Positions 1 to 6,682 are shown, counted from the first letter of the stretch. The stretch: DNA of 9,699 nt from Phocoenobacter atlanticus (GCF_030764225.1 NZ_JASAXH010000030.1); one strand, 5' to 3'. The notes: generated from the sequence alone by a model not told the origin. Numbers and translations: made by a program.

Positions 1-68
1 CACAAAAATGTACAGCCTACATATTTTAATACTGCAATTAAACAAAACTTAAAAACATAGTTAAATCA
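1..68 (+). promoter_or_regulatory. Leader and probable promoter region of paralogue A, left-truncated by the window edge
   Basis: All 68 bases are identical to the leader of paralogue D on the other strand (9417-9484) and recognisably related to the leader of C. A TTTAAT hexamer at 25-30 is a plausible -10 box. In the longer D copy an alternative pair is TTTACA, 17 bases, then CATATT. No clear Shine-Dalgarno sequence precedes ATG 69; the 5' untranslated stretch is A-rich. The upstream part of this promoter lies outside the window. The exact promoter boxes are uncertain, but the identity of the two leaders is plain. Confidence 0.45.
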
Positions 69-110
69 ATGTGTTACAACCTATCCTCCGCTGTATCAAC
101 AGTCACTGAA
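1..110. repeat. Outer inverted repeat, arm at A (continues off the left edge)
   Basis: Matches the reverse complement of 9375-9484 at 109 of 110 positions (the one change is in codon 2). It covers the leader plus codons 1-14. Position 1 is still inside the match, so the true repeat is longer. Confidence 0.95.
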
Positions 111-1499
111 CTAGACAAGGATGGAGATGGTATTGCAGATACTACTACAGAGGTAATTACAAAGCCAAATGGTGCAGTAGTTACTAAGGTTTATACAGAT
201 AGTAATGATGACGGAGTACAAGATTCTATTGTGAAAACAATCAAGAATGCTAAACCTAAAGGAGGAGTAACAACAGAAACAGGAACAATTACTCATAATG
301 ATGATGGTACACAAACTATCAAATATGAAATTGATCCTTATTCTTTAGGGCATGTATCATCTGCTCGTACTGATACTATTGATGCTAAAGGCAATGTAAT
401 TAAATCAGAAGAAGATTATACCAATAATGGGGTAATCAATAGAACGGTTACTTATGAATATGATGAGAGTGGAAAAGTAACTAAATCTAACTATGATTAT
501 GATAATAACGGTAAGCCAAATTTAGTAATAATTCATGAAGCTAAAGATGGAGGAGAATATCATTATTACGATAGAGATATGAATGGTACAACAGAAACAA
601 CATATTTCTATCAGAATTCAGATGATACACATATTGTTAAAAACACTCCTGTAGATAATCCTGATGATTTTAATTTAATAAGAGAATATTCTTATAATGA
701 ACTAGGTCAAAATATTAAAACTATACTTAAAACAGGCGATGATAAGCCGATTCGTACAGAGTATTATAAATATAATGATAAAGGGCATATCATTGAAACT
801 AAAATTGACAAAGGCAATGACGGAAGTATTGATACCATTGTTCATGCTGAATACGATAATGACAATAAACATCATAAACTAAAAGAACTTATTGATACGG
901 ATGCAAATGGTAGCACTGATATTGTGAAGGAATATAGTTACAATGAGAGAGATTTAGTAAGTGAAACCCGCACAGATAGTGATAATGATGGAACTTTCGA
1001 GAAAGTAGAATATTTTACTTATAATAATTTAGGTAATATAGTGACTTACTCTCGTGATGATGGTAATGACCACAGTATTGACTATAAACAATATCGAGAA
1101 TATGCAATCGCTAAAAATGGAGAAGTAGAGGCAGGAATTCTTTCTGCAGTTGCAATTGATTGGGGTAATAATGGGTATGAGCGATTCGATATCTATGATG
1201 ATCATACGATGCAAGCATCAGACAAATATGATATTGCAGGTCTTGAAAATATCTACATAAAGAAAGACAATCTTGAAGTAACTATTTCCGACGATACACT
1301 AGACAAAATTGCTAATGACAATAACGGTCATAAAGTGATTGTAAATAGCTTAAAATCCGGAGATAAACTACACTTAGACGGAAACTTCACCAAAACCACT
1401 GAAACCGAAAGCCACGCTGGTCAAGACTATGTGAAATACACAGACGAGGCTGGAAATGCATTGATTGTCGATCCTGATATCACAGTAGATATTATCTAG
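69..1499 (+). CDS. Paralogue A: acidic calcium-loop/YD-like repeat protein, putative type I-secreted surface protein (476 aa)
   Basis: Function is unknown. There is no signal peptide or membrane segment. The N-terminus MCYNLSSAVSTVTE is followed at residues 16-24 by DKDGDGIAD, a classic DxDxDGxxD calcium loop, and a second loop (DSNDDGVQD) at 44-52. A conserved module with TETGTIT and DGTQTIKYE lies at about 68-110. Residues 120-345 carry degenerate units of about 27 residues that combine a YxYNexG piece, as in YD/RHS repeats, with a further Asp/Asn/Gly loop. From about 405 a conserved C-terminal block (ISDDTLDKIAN, then a GN.LIVDPDITVDII tail) resembles the ends of type I-secreted repeat adhesins; export by that route is inferred. 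The ATG at 69 is chosen because D starts at the same place in identical flanking sequence. The leader, 3' trailer and terminator are shared with D, while the body has diverged. Confidence 0.88.
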   Translation: MCYNLSSAVSTVTELDKDGDGIADTTTEVITKPNGAVVTKVYTDSNDDGVQDSIVKTIKNAKPKGGVTTETGTITHNDDGTQTIKYEIDPYSLGHVSSARTDTIDAKGNVIKSEEDYTNNGVINRTVTYEYDESGKVTKSNYDYDNNGKPNLVIIHEAKDGGEYHYYDRDMNGTTETTYFYQNSDDTHIVKNTPVDNPDDFNLIREYSYNELGQNIKTILKTGDDKPIRTEYYKYNDKGHIIETKIDKGNDGSIDTIVHAEYDNDNKHHKLKELIDTDANGSTDIVKEYSYNERDLVSETRTDSDNDGTFEKVEYFTYNNLGNIVTYSRDDGNDHSIDYKQYREYAIAKNGEVEAGILSAVAIDWGNNGYERFDIYDDHTMQASDKYDIAGLENIYIKKDNLEVTISDDTLDKIANDNNGHKVIVNSLKSGDKLHLDGNFTKTTETESHAGQDYVKYTDEAGNALIVDPDITVDII

Positions 1500-1525
1500 T
1501 TATAGCAAGATCATATTCACCTTAA

Positions 1526-1534
1526 ACGAGCGGT
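1526..1534 (+). other. DNA-uptake signal-like 9-mer (ACGAGCGGT, one mismatch)
   Basis: It differs by one base from ACAAGCGGT, the uptake signal of the Actinobacillus/Mannheimia branch of Pasteurellaceae. It is followed by an AT-rich tract with TTTGCAA, as is usual for extended signals. It sits just after paralogue A, and the equivalent position after D holds the perfect motif. Confidence 0.6.
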
Positions 1535-1589
1535 AAGATTTTCCAAAAAATTTGCAAGTTTGTTTGAGGTGGAATAAGAAAATTAAAAA

Positions 1590-1618
1590 CCTGTATTGTA
1601 TTTGGCAATACAGGTTTT
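1590..1618. terminator. Bidirectional intrinsic terminator between convergent A and RelBE copy 1
   Basis: A perfect 9-bp stem (CCTGTATTG at 1590-1598, CAATACAGG at 1606-1614) with a 7-base loop is flanked by A-rich and T-rich runs on both sides, so it can end transcripts of A (+) and of the toxin-antitoxin operon (-). The same hairpin occurs three more times in the window. Confidence 0.8.
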
Positions 1619-1652
1619 ATTTTTCTGGTTTCAGAACACCTAATATAATATT

Positions 1653-1931
1653 TTATTTTTGTTGATTATAAATATTTTTTCTATGTCCTGCGCTAAGTAA
1701 TATCAATATTAACTTATCATCTTCAATTTGTACAAGTAATCGATAATTGCCAATACGATACCTCCAATAGTTTTTTAAGTTTCCTTTGAGGTTTTTACCT
1801 ATTATTCTCGGATTACTCGCGATTAAATCATTATTTTTAATAATCCAGCTTTTGATTTGTTTTTGTGTATGAATATCCAATTTTTTCATTGACTTGATAA
1901 AAGTCCTTGAGGTCACTATTTGGTACTTCAT
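1653..1931 (-). CDS. RelE/ParE-superfamily mRNA-interferase-type toxin, copy 1 (92 aa)
   Basis: Small basic protein MKYQIVTSRTFIKSMKKL... with the RelE-fold signature: a K..L..NYWRYRIGNYRLL segment at residues 48-66 and a C-terminal SAGHRKNIY at 80-88, where Arg84 and Tyr88 sit at the usual catalytic/RNA-contact positions. Known members cut mRNA, often in the ribosome, when released from their antitoxin. The start chosen is the ATG at 1931, which overlaps the antitoxin stop by 4 bases (ATGA), typical of translational coupling. A longer version from an in-frame ATG at 1949 adds only six residues and lies inside the antitoxin gene. It differs from copy 2 by three residues (N62/D, V67/T, I75/V). 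It lies downstream of its antitoxin and converges on paralogue A. Confidence 0.9.
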   Translation of the reverse strand: MKYQIVTSRTFIKSMKKLDIHTQKQIKSWIIKNNDLIASNPRIIGKNLKGNLKNYWRYRIGNYRLLVQIEDDKLILILLSAGHRKNIYNQQK

Positions 1932-2149
1932 ATTCCTAATTGTTCCCATGTTTCTTCAAGTGTGTAAGTGCTTTTATCTGTATTAAATTCTTCGATTGCT
2001 TGTTTCAACTCAATCAAATCATATTCCTCTTCTAATGATTTGAAAACGGTCTCCCTAATAAGCTCTGAAATACTTTTATTGTTCATTTTAGCAAAATCTT
2101 CAATAAATGCTTTCTCACTATCGTTTAATCTAATACTAACAGATGCCAT
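1928..2149 (-). CDS. RelB-family (ribbon-helix-helix) antitoxin, copy 1 (73 aa)
   Basis: The N-terminal ASVSIRLNDSEKAFIEDFAKMNNKSISELIRETV (residues 2-35) has the pattern of a ribbon-helix-helix DNA-binding domain: a strand with alternating small and hydrophobic residues, then two helices. The acidic C-terminal half, ending in EETWEQLGI, is expected to wrap and neutralise the toxin encoded immediately downstream. An AAGGGG ribosome-binding site is 6 bases upstream of ATG 2149. The promoter region is duplicated with the gene, so both copies should be autoregulated in the same way and may cross-regulate. It differs from copy 2 at two residues (E41/D, T57/A). Confidence 0.9.
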   Translation of the reverse strand: MASVSIRLNDSEKAFIEDFAKMNNKSISELIRETVFKSLEEEYDLIELKQAIEEFNTDKSTYTLEETWEQLGI

Positions 2150-2155
2150 AATAAA

Positions 2156-2211
2156 CCCCTTAATGTCTTACATTTGTAATACATTGTAATCTTGTTTTTA
2201 TAATTTTTCAA
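2156..2211 (-). promoter_or_regulatory. Promoter, operator region and RBS of RelBE copy 1
   Basis: On the minus strand: -35 TTGAAA (2206-2211), 17-base spacer, -10 TACAAT (2183-2188), then RBS AAGGGG (2156-2161). Around and after the -10 box, TACA and TGTA half-sites form partly palindromic sequence (TACAAATGTA), a plausible operator for the ribbon-helix-helix antitoxin. The sequence is mirrored upstream of copy 2. Confidence 0.75.
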
Positions 2212-2246
2212 ATTTAAATGAGATAAATTTTAAGCGCAGCCTTTAA

Positions 2247-2560
2247 GTATTTAAAGAAAAGTAGAACAATGAATATTCTTATGCTGCTTTAAGCTGAGAG
2301 CGAAATTGGAAGGAATCGATAGACCTTTTGGATTATCCTGTTGAAATTAGGACAATCATTTACACAACAAATCTGATTGAAAAGAAATGGTAAAATTAAG
2401 GAAATTCACCAAAACTATTTTTTCTAATCAACGAATGAAGCAGTAATAAAATCAGTTTATTATCTTTGAGGGGGACAAAAAATGAACACAACCAATTAGA
2501 GACTGAGGAGTAATTTTGAATCCATTTTTGACCATTTTGGGAGATAGGATTCAAGGATAA
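2247..2560 (+). pseudogene. Decayed IS256-family transposase, C-terminal remnant
   Basis: Translating through stops gives the hallmark IS256 (mutator-type) C-terminus: FKEK*NNEYSYAALS*ERNW, then DYPVEIRTIIYTTNLIE (2331-2381), then in another frame KLRKFTKTIFSNQ, then NEAVIKSVYYL in a third step, then TQPIRD*GVILNPF ending at TAA 2558-2560. At least four internal stops and at least two frameshifts make it non-functional. Several stops fall where family members have conserved Trp (TAG 2262, TGA 2295, and the TGA codons before TQPIRD and after it), which fits G-to-A decay of TGG codons. The N-terminal two thirds, including the first catalytic aspartates, are absent. The remnant abuts the left RelBE repeat arm. 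Confidence 0.85.
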
Positions 2561-2578
2561 CCTCGAATCCTATTTTTT
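2545..2578 (+). terminator. Hairpin with T-run at the end of the IS256 remnant
   Basis: TAGGATTC (2545-2552) and GAATCCTA (2565-2572) form a perfect 8-bp stem with a 12-base loop followed by six T. It overlaps the last codons of the decayed transposase, so it is either the old transposase terminator or part of the element's end. It would read rightward only and does not serve paralogue B. Confidence 0.55.
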
Positions 2579-2650
2579 AGAATTTATACAGTTTGTAGAA
2601 TAGTATTTTATAAAAAATAGCTATCCTACATGATATTTATATTGACTAAT

Positions 2651-4051
2651 TTAGATCATAGTTACAGTTATATCAGGAAAAACCATTATCTCATTACCCG
2701 CTGCATCAGCATAAACATTATTATTTGCATCAGTTCTGCCTGTATCAGTAAAGCCATCTAGAACAAGTTCTACATATTTACCTGCTTTAGCAACAAGAAG
2801 ATGATTTCCATTCTCTGGATTAGCTATCTTATCTAAAGTTTCATCTGAGATTATTGCCTTACCACCCTCATATAAAGTAAGAGCTTGCATTCCTACAAGG
2901 TTATCTACTGAACTAAGATCAAACTCATCATAGACAAATCCTCCATCTACAAATCCGTCTAGTTTATCCTTACTAGAACGATCTACTCCAATAAATTCTT
3001 TTACACCTAAATCACTATAAATACATTTAGAATCAAGCGTGAACTCCCCAGTTTCTCTATCTAATACTTTACGACCAGACATACCAAACTCATTATATTC
3101 ATAAATATCAGTAGTTTTATAACCAGTCAGCGCCATATCTATTTGATCATGAGAAGTAACATCTTTCACTCCATCATACCAATTACCTCGAGTTTGTTGT
3201 AAAACTTCCCCTTTATCATTATAAGTAGTAAAGGTAAACCAATAAGGTGATACATTTGGATCAGTACCATCTCCTTTAGTATAAATATGAATACTCCAAT
3301 TATCTCCTTCATTATAATCATTTACATATTCTACAGAACCGTCACCATTTTTATCTTGATAAGCTTTCTTAACTTGAGGATGCTCTTTATCATATTCATA
3401 GGTCCAAATAGTCTTCTTAGTCTCAAAACCATTAGCATTCTTTGATATATCTATATATTCTATTGCATTGTTGCTATTACCTTCATACTTATATTCATTA
3501 ACAGAATGAGTGCCATTAGCATTTGTGCTATCTCTATAGATAACCCGACCTTGATCATCTAATGTCTCGACAGTATTAGTAACAATAGTGCCATTAGAGA
3601 ATTTGTCTACTTTATATTCTATTGTCTGAGTTCCATCATCATTATAAGTTATAGTACCTGTTTTTGTGGTAACTGTGCCATTAGGCCTAATAATCTTAAC
3701 AATCTCCTCTGTTGGTCTTCCCTCTTCATCAGGATTTGAAAGAGTCTTTTCTAATTCATTTGGTTTCACTATTGCTGAACGCTCAAACTCTTCTTCAAGG
3801 AATAGCTGTGTTTTCTCTATAACTCCATCAGCTCCTTCATCCGTTGTTATTTTAGTAAGATTACCTTCAGCATCTCTATACTTCTCAATAACTTTATCTG
3901 GAGTACCATCTGTATTAGGATCATACGTGATTTTTTCAGTTGTAGTTCCATCTTCATTGTGAACTGTTGCAACTATTTTCTCTGGATGACCATCTCCATC
4001 CTTGTCATTTTCAGTGACTGTTGATACAGCGGAGAAGAGCATGTAACGCAT
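2651..4051 (-). CDS. Paralogue B: acidic calcium-loop repeat protein, putative type I-secreted surface protein (466 aa)
   Basis: Function is unknown. It starts MRYMLFSAVSTVTENDKDGDG: the SAVSTVTE core and first calcium loop match A, C and D, while residues 4-6 differ from A and D and resemble C. Further loop-like motifs are at about 44-52 (DPNTDGTPD) and in the middle (DKNGDGSVE). An extra Glu-rich insert (about 80-115) precedes the conserved TGTIT module (131-145). The central region is richer in Trp and Tyr than in the other three, and its 27-residue repeat pattern is weak. The C-terminal block (ISDETLDKIAN near 395, GN.IMVFPDITVTMI at the end) is conserved. No signal peptide or good ribosome-binding site is seen. 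The gene diverges from C and has a leader unrelated to those of A, C and D. It has no copy of the CCTGTATTG terminator. Confidence 0.87.
   Translation of the reverse strand: MRYMLFSAVSTVTENDKDGDGHPEKIVATVHNEDGTTTEKITYDPNTDGTPDKVIEKYRDAEGNLTKITTDEGADGVIEKTQLFLEEEFERSAIVKPNELEKTLSNPDEEGRPTEEIVKIIRPNGTVTTKTGTITYNDDGTQTIEYKVDKFSNGTIVTNTVETLDDQGRVIYRDSTNANGTHSVNEYKYEGNSNNAIEYIDISKNANGFETKKTIWTYEYDKEHPQVKKAYQDKNGDGSVEYVNDYNEGDNWSIHIYTKGDGTDPNVSPYWFTFTTYNDKGEVLQQTRGNWYDGVKDVTSHDQIDMALTGYKTTDIYEYNEFGMSGRKVLDRETGEFTLDSKCIYSDLGVKEFIGVDRSSKDKLDGFVDGGFVYDEFDLSSVDNLVGMQALTLYEGGKAIISDETLDKIANPENGNHLLVAKAGKYVELVLDGFTDTGRTDANNNVYADAAGNEIMVFPDITVTMI
4010..4038. repeat. 29-bp perfect inverted repeat, arm in the 5' end of B
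   Basis: Reverse complement of 4417-4445 with no mismatch. In B it covers codons 5 to 14. Beyond the perfect arm, homology continues imperfectly into both bodies (the GATGGAGATGG segment of the first calcium loop) but stops at once on the leader side. Confidence 0.95.
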
Positions 4052-4403
4052 TGATTTAAATGCATTTTATTTAAATTTTAAAATTAACTGTAAGTTCCTT
4101 TTTTCTCTATAAAATGACACTGTTTTGAGAAAATAGTTGTGGTAAAAAATAAATGAAGAAGTACTTATATTTACATAAATAATTAGTATAAATTTAAATA
4201 TCAAACGCCCTATCATTAAAATATTTCATCCAAATACTGATTATCTAAAAAATTAAAATCCATAAACGACATTAAAATAGTAAAAATTTTATTTTTCATT
4301 AATCAAGAAAATCCCTTTAAAAAGGATGTTTTTTGCACAAACATATCCAACCTACACATTTTAATACCACTATTACACAAAACTTTAAAACATAATCAAA
4401 TCA
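4052..4403. promoter_or_regulatory. Divergent intergenic region between B and C (352 bp)
   Basis: No gene is seen; stop codons are dense and the composition is very AT-rich. The right part (4252-4403) is the leader of C, homologous to that of D. The left part (about 4052-4200) is the leader of B, unrelated to the other leaders except for the last bases before the ATG (TTAAATCA). An AAGGAA in the B leader is about 45 bases from the start, too far to serve as its ribosome-binding site. Promoters are expected in both directions, but I could not pin down convincing boxes for B. Confidence 0.6.
4252..4403 (+). promoter_or_regulatory. Leader/promoter region of C, homologous to that of D
   Basis: It has exactly the same length (152 bases) as the D leader (9417-9568). 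A highly similar 38-base block lies at its far end (4252-4289 against 9531-9568), followed by a variable middle, a shared CTTTAAAAA, a T-run and a shared CATTTTAATAC near the start. Candidate boxes are TTTGCA (4332-4337) or, closer in, the -10-like TTTAAT shared by all three leaders. Conservation of the distal block suggests an upstream regulatory site. Confidence 0.5.
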
Positions 4404-4416
4404 ATGGGTTAGGGCG

Positions 4417-4445
4417 TCTTCTCCGCTGTATCAACAGTCACTGAA
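4417..4445. repeat. 29-bp perfect inverted repeat, arm in the 5' end of C
   Basis: Pairs with 4010-4038. In C it lies five bases after the TAG codon, so an exchange within it would separate the nonsense leader from the intact body. It contains the dyad CTGT-ATCA-ACAG. Confidence 0.95.
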
Positions 4446-5414
4446 CTAGATAAGGATGGAGATGGCACGCCAGAGACCATAACGACTAAGAAAGATACCA
4501 ATGGTGATGGAAATAACGACACCATTACTGTATCTAAAGACTTTGATGACGATGGAAAGGTAGATGTAAGTAAAACAACCGTTGATATAAACAACGACGG
4601 TAATCCTGAAAAAGTAACCATTACCAGTACCGACCCATTCACAGGTGAAATTGTTACCACTACCACAGAAGATGAAAATGATGATGGTACTATCGACAAA
4701 ACAACAGTCGCGGTAGATAAAGATGCGGATGGTATCCCAGAAACCATTACTGAAACTATCACTGAAAGAGATGGAACCAAAATCACGAAAGCCTTTGTGG
4801 ATAGCGATGATGATGGCAAGCTTGATAGTGTTGTAGTGACAATAGAGCATCCAAACAAAACAACCACAACAGAAACAGGCACCATTACTACGGATGAAAA
4901 TGGCACCCAAACCATCAAATACGAAGTAGATAAATACAGTAATGGAAAAGCCATCAGTGGTAGAACCGATACTGTCGATAAAGACGGTAACGTGGTTAAA
5001 TCAGAATACGATGTGAATAATGATGGTACAACGGACAGCATTACTACACGTGAGTTTGATGATAAAGGCAACAACACCAAAGAGCTTATTGATAAAAATG
5101 CAGACGGTAAACCTGAAGTCATTAAAACTAACAAATTCGATGAGCAGGGTAATGCGATTGAAACAGACATTGACTTAGATGCGGATGGAAAAACAGACCA
5201 AATCATTACTCGTGAGTTTGATGATAAAGGTAATGCAACTAAAGTATTAACGGATTTAGATGCTGATGGTACTGTTGATAAATCTACTACCAATGAGTTT
5301 AATGCTAAAAATCAGCTAACTAAAACGAGTGTCGACAAAAATAATGATGGAACAATTGATGAAGTTCGAGACTTTAAATATGATATTTTTGGTAATAATA
5401 CTGAAGTAGAATAT

Positions 5415-5927
5415 GATAGAAATGCTGATGGTAAAGCTGATCATATAGATTATATGGAGTTTGATAATAAAGCCCATCATATTAAGACCTTATCTGACAA
5501 AAATGGTGATGGTCAAATAGATGCTATTGGCTATTATGAAGTTAATGATATGAATCAAAGAATTAAAATAGACTATGATTTTGGTAATGATGGTGATATT
5601 GATCGTGTAATTACCCAAAAATATAACGACAAAGGACAACTAGTTAGATCAGAGTATGATAAAAATGTTGATGGCGTAGTAGATTCTATAACTACTTATG
5701 AATACGATGATAAAGGTAAACGAGATAAATTTAGTTATGACAAAAATGCTGATGATAAAGTTGATCATATAGATATCCTCAAGTTTAACGATAAAGATCA
5801 GCATATTAAAACCTTATCTGATAAAAATGCTGATGGTAAAATAGATTCTGTTGGTTATTATGAACTCAATGTTCGAGAAGAAAGGATTAAAATAAGTTAT
5901 GACTTTGATAATAATGGTGATATTGAC
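5415..5927 (+). repeat. 81-bp (27-aa) tandem units with a 324-bp higher-order repeat inside C
   Basis: Coding units of 27 codons run in tandem through the second half of C. On top of this, 5415-5603 and 5739-5927 match each other at an offset of exactly 324 bases (four units), including GATCATATAGAT and ATTAAAAC/GACCTTATCTGA-like stretches. This points to segmental duplication of a four-unit block after the single units had diverged. Confidence 0.8.
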
Positions 5928-6252
5928 ACCCTTATTTACAATAGTGATTTACTTGATAGCCTTAATACATCACCTTCTGGAGTTTCTTATAAAGGACTAT
6001 CTACAATCAAACTATCAACTAGCGGTGACACTGAACTCACTATCAGTGATGATGCATTAGCAACTATTGGTAAAGGTGCAACAAACCATAAACTGAAAAT
6101 AGTAGGTGATGAAAGTGATACATTAAAACTAAGTCAATCAGTGATTGATACTTTAGTTGATGGTGGCACAGGTAATGACACTTATACTGCAGGTAATGTG
6201 ACACTAACTGTTGACCCTGATGTGACAGTATCGGTTATCTAATCCTAAAAAG

Positions 6253-6283
6253 AATATAGGTGAGTTTACTTACCTATATTTTT
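6253..6283 (+). terminator. Intrinsic terminator of C
   Basis: AATATAGGT (6253-6261) pairs perfectly with ACCTATATT (6272-6280), with a 10-base loop and a T-run at 6279-6283, 10 bases after the C stop codon. A related hairpin in inverted orientation lies at 7027-7054. Confidence 0.8.
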
Positions 6284-6303
6284 ACTATCATTCAAAAACA
6301 AAA

Positions 6304-6332
6304 CCTGTATTGCCAAAACAATACAGGTTTTT
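6304..6332. terminator. Second, bidirectional hairpin after C (CCTGTATTG family)
   Basis: CCTGTATTG (6304-6312), loop CCAAAA, CAATACAGG (6319-6327), flanked by A4 and T5, so usable from either side. It forms a double terminator with the hairpin before it and insulates RelBE copy 2 from C. Confidence 0.75.
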
Positions 6333-6398
6333 AATTTTCTTATTCAGTGAGACTATAAAAATATTCATCTATCAAGCTTAACATCCCCTCATTTAAAT

Positions 6399-6454
6399 TT
6401 GAAAAATTATAAAAACAAGATTACAATGTATTACAAATGTAAGACATTAAGGGG
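6399..6454 (+). promoter_or_regulatory. Promoter, operator region and RBS of RelBE copy 2
   Basis: -35 TTGAAA (6399-6404), 17-base spacer, -10 TACAAT (6422-6427), RBS AAGGGG (6449-6454). TACA/TGTA half-sites from 6422 to 6442 overlap the -10 box, as expected for repression by the antitoxin-toxin complex. Confidence 0.78.
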
Positions 6455-6460
6455 TTTATT

Positions 6461-6682
6461 ATGGCATCTGTTAGTATTAGATTAAACGATAGTGAGAAAG
6501 CATTTATTGAAGATTTTGCTAAAATGAACAATAAAAGTATTTCAGAGCTTATTAGGGAGACCGTTTTCAAATCATTAGAAGATGAATATGATTTGATTGA
6601 GTTGAAACAAGCAATCGAAGAATTTAATGCAGATAAAAGCACTTATACACTTGAAGAAACATGGGAACAATTAGGAATATGA
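6461..6682 (+). CDS. RelB-family (ribbon-helix-helix) antitoxin, copy 2 (73 aa)
   Basis: Near-identical to copy 1 (differences at residues 41 and 57). Residues 2-35 form the ribbon-helix-helix DNA-binding part, and the acidic tail ending WEQLGI is the likely toxin-binding part. The start has a good RBS (AAGGGG) six bases upstream. The stop overlaps the toxin start by 4 bases. With two intact copies, either antitoxin could neutralise either toxin, so the two modules are probably redundant rather than insulated. Confidence 0.9.
   Translation: MASVSIRLNDSEKAFIEDFAKMNNKSISELIRETVFKSLEDEYDLIELKQAIEEFNADKSTYTLEETWEQLGI

Larger units (their letters stand above)
1519..1618. repeat. 3' trailer repeat of A, inverted relative to the trailer of D
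   Basis: This 100-base stretch matches the reverse complement of 7771-7871 with scattered differences. Shared pieces are ACCTTAAAC, the uptake-signal 9-mer with GGTAAGAT, TTTGTTTGAGGT, AATAAGAAAATTAAAAACC and the terminator hairpin. Together with the identical leaders it means A and D are bounded on both sides by homologous DNA in opposite orientation. Confidence 0.75.
1652..2222. repeat. Left arm of a 571-bp inverted duplication carrying RelBE
   Basis: Positions pair with 6388-6958 at a constant sum of 8610, so I see no net insertion or deletion. The proteins differ at only five residues in total. The arm covers the promoter, antitoxin and toxin and ends abruptly at both sides: ATGAG at 2218-2222, and just past the toxin stop at 1652. 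Confidence 0.9.
4404..6242 (+). pseudogene. Paralogue C: calcium-loop/27-aa repeat protein, open except for a TAG at codon 3 (612 codons)
   Basis: The ATG at 4404 aligns with the starts of A, B and D, but codon 3, TAC in the other three, is TAG (4410-4412). The frame is then open for about 610 codons with no other damage. The usual GTG that gene finders would pick (4797) has no ribosome-binding site and would discard the conserved SAVSTVTE core and several calcium loops, so I do not favour it. This is the longest and most regular member: about 19 DxDxDG-type loops, the TETGTIT module near codons 153-195, then back-to-back 27-residue units (FDDKGN...DKNADGK.D) to about codon 500. A GGTGNDTY segment, like an RTX nonapeptide, precedes the VDPDVTVSVI tail. 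An intact body behind one early stop fits a silent or phase-off cassette better than random decay. Sequencing error or a true pseudogene remain possible. Confidence 0.8.
6253..6332. repeat. Left arm of an inverted double-hairpin repeat boxing RelBE copy 2
   Basis: The reverse complement of this stretch matches 6973-7054, including both hairpins and the linker TTTTTGAATGATAGTA, with a few changes and small poly-A length differences. The two arms enclose the toxin-antitoxin operon and its promoter. Confidence 0.85.

Noticed and set aside
1968..2189. Identical 73-codon frames antisense to both RelB-type genes
   Set aside because: They recur only because the underlying DNA is duplicated. The antitoxin frame has the RBS, promoter and protein family match.
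2247..2560. UGA read as Trp (genetic code 4) in the transposase remnant
   Set aside because: One of the Trp positions is TAG, not TGA. Frameshifts and TAA codons are also present and the neighbouring genes use standard stops, so decay is sufficient.
2580..2650. Terminator for B
   Set aside because: A weak stem (GTAGGATAG with CTATTCTAC) exists in the minus direction but has a 17-base loop and no following T-run, so I did not annotate it.
4409..5293. Long minus-strand reading frame opposite C, rich in Ser, Val and Leu
   Set aside because: It is the antisense of Asp/Gly/Thr-rich repeats, has no start context or recognisable domain, and similar antisense frames occur opposite A, B and D.
5000..5950. 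CRISPR-like array in C
   Set aside because: The periodicity is 81 bp in frame and encodes 27-residue protein units; there are no constant repeats with unique spacers.
4797..6242. Gene C starting at GTG 4797
   Set aside because: No ribosome-binding site is present. The frame upstream is open and homologous to A, B and D back to codon 4, so the conserved start at 4404 with a nonsense codon explains the data better.
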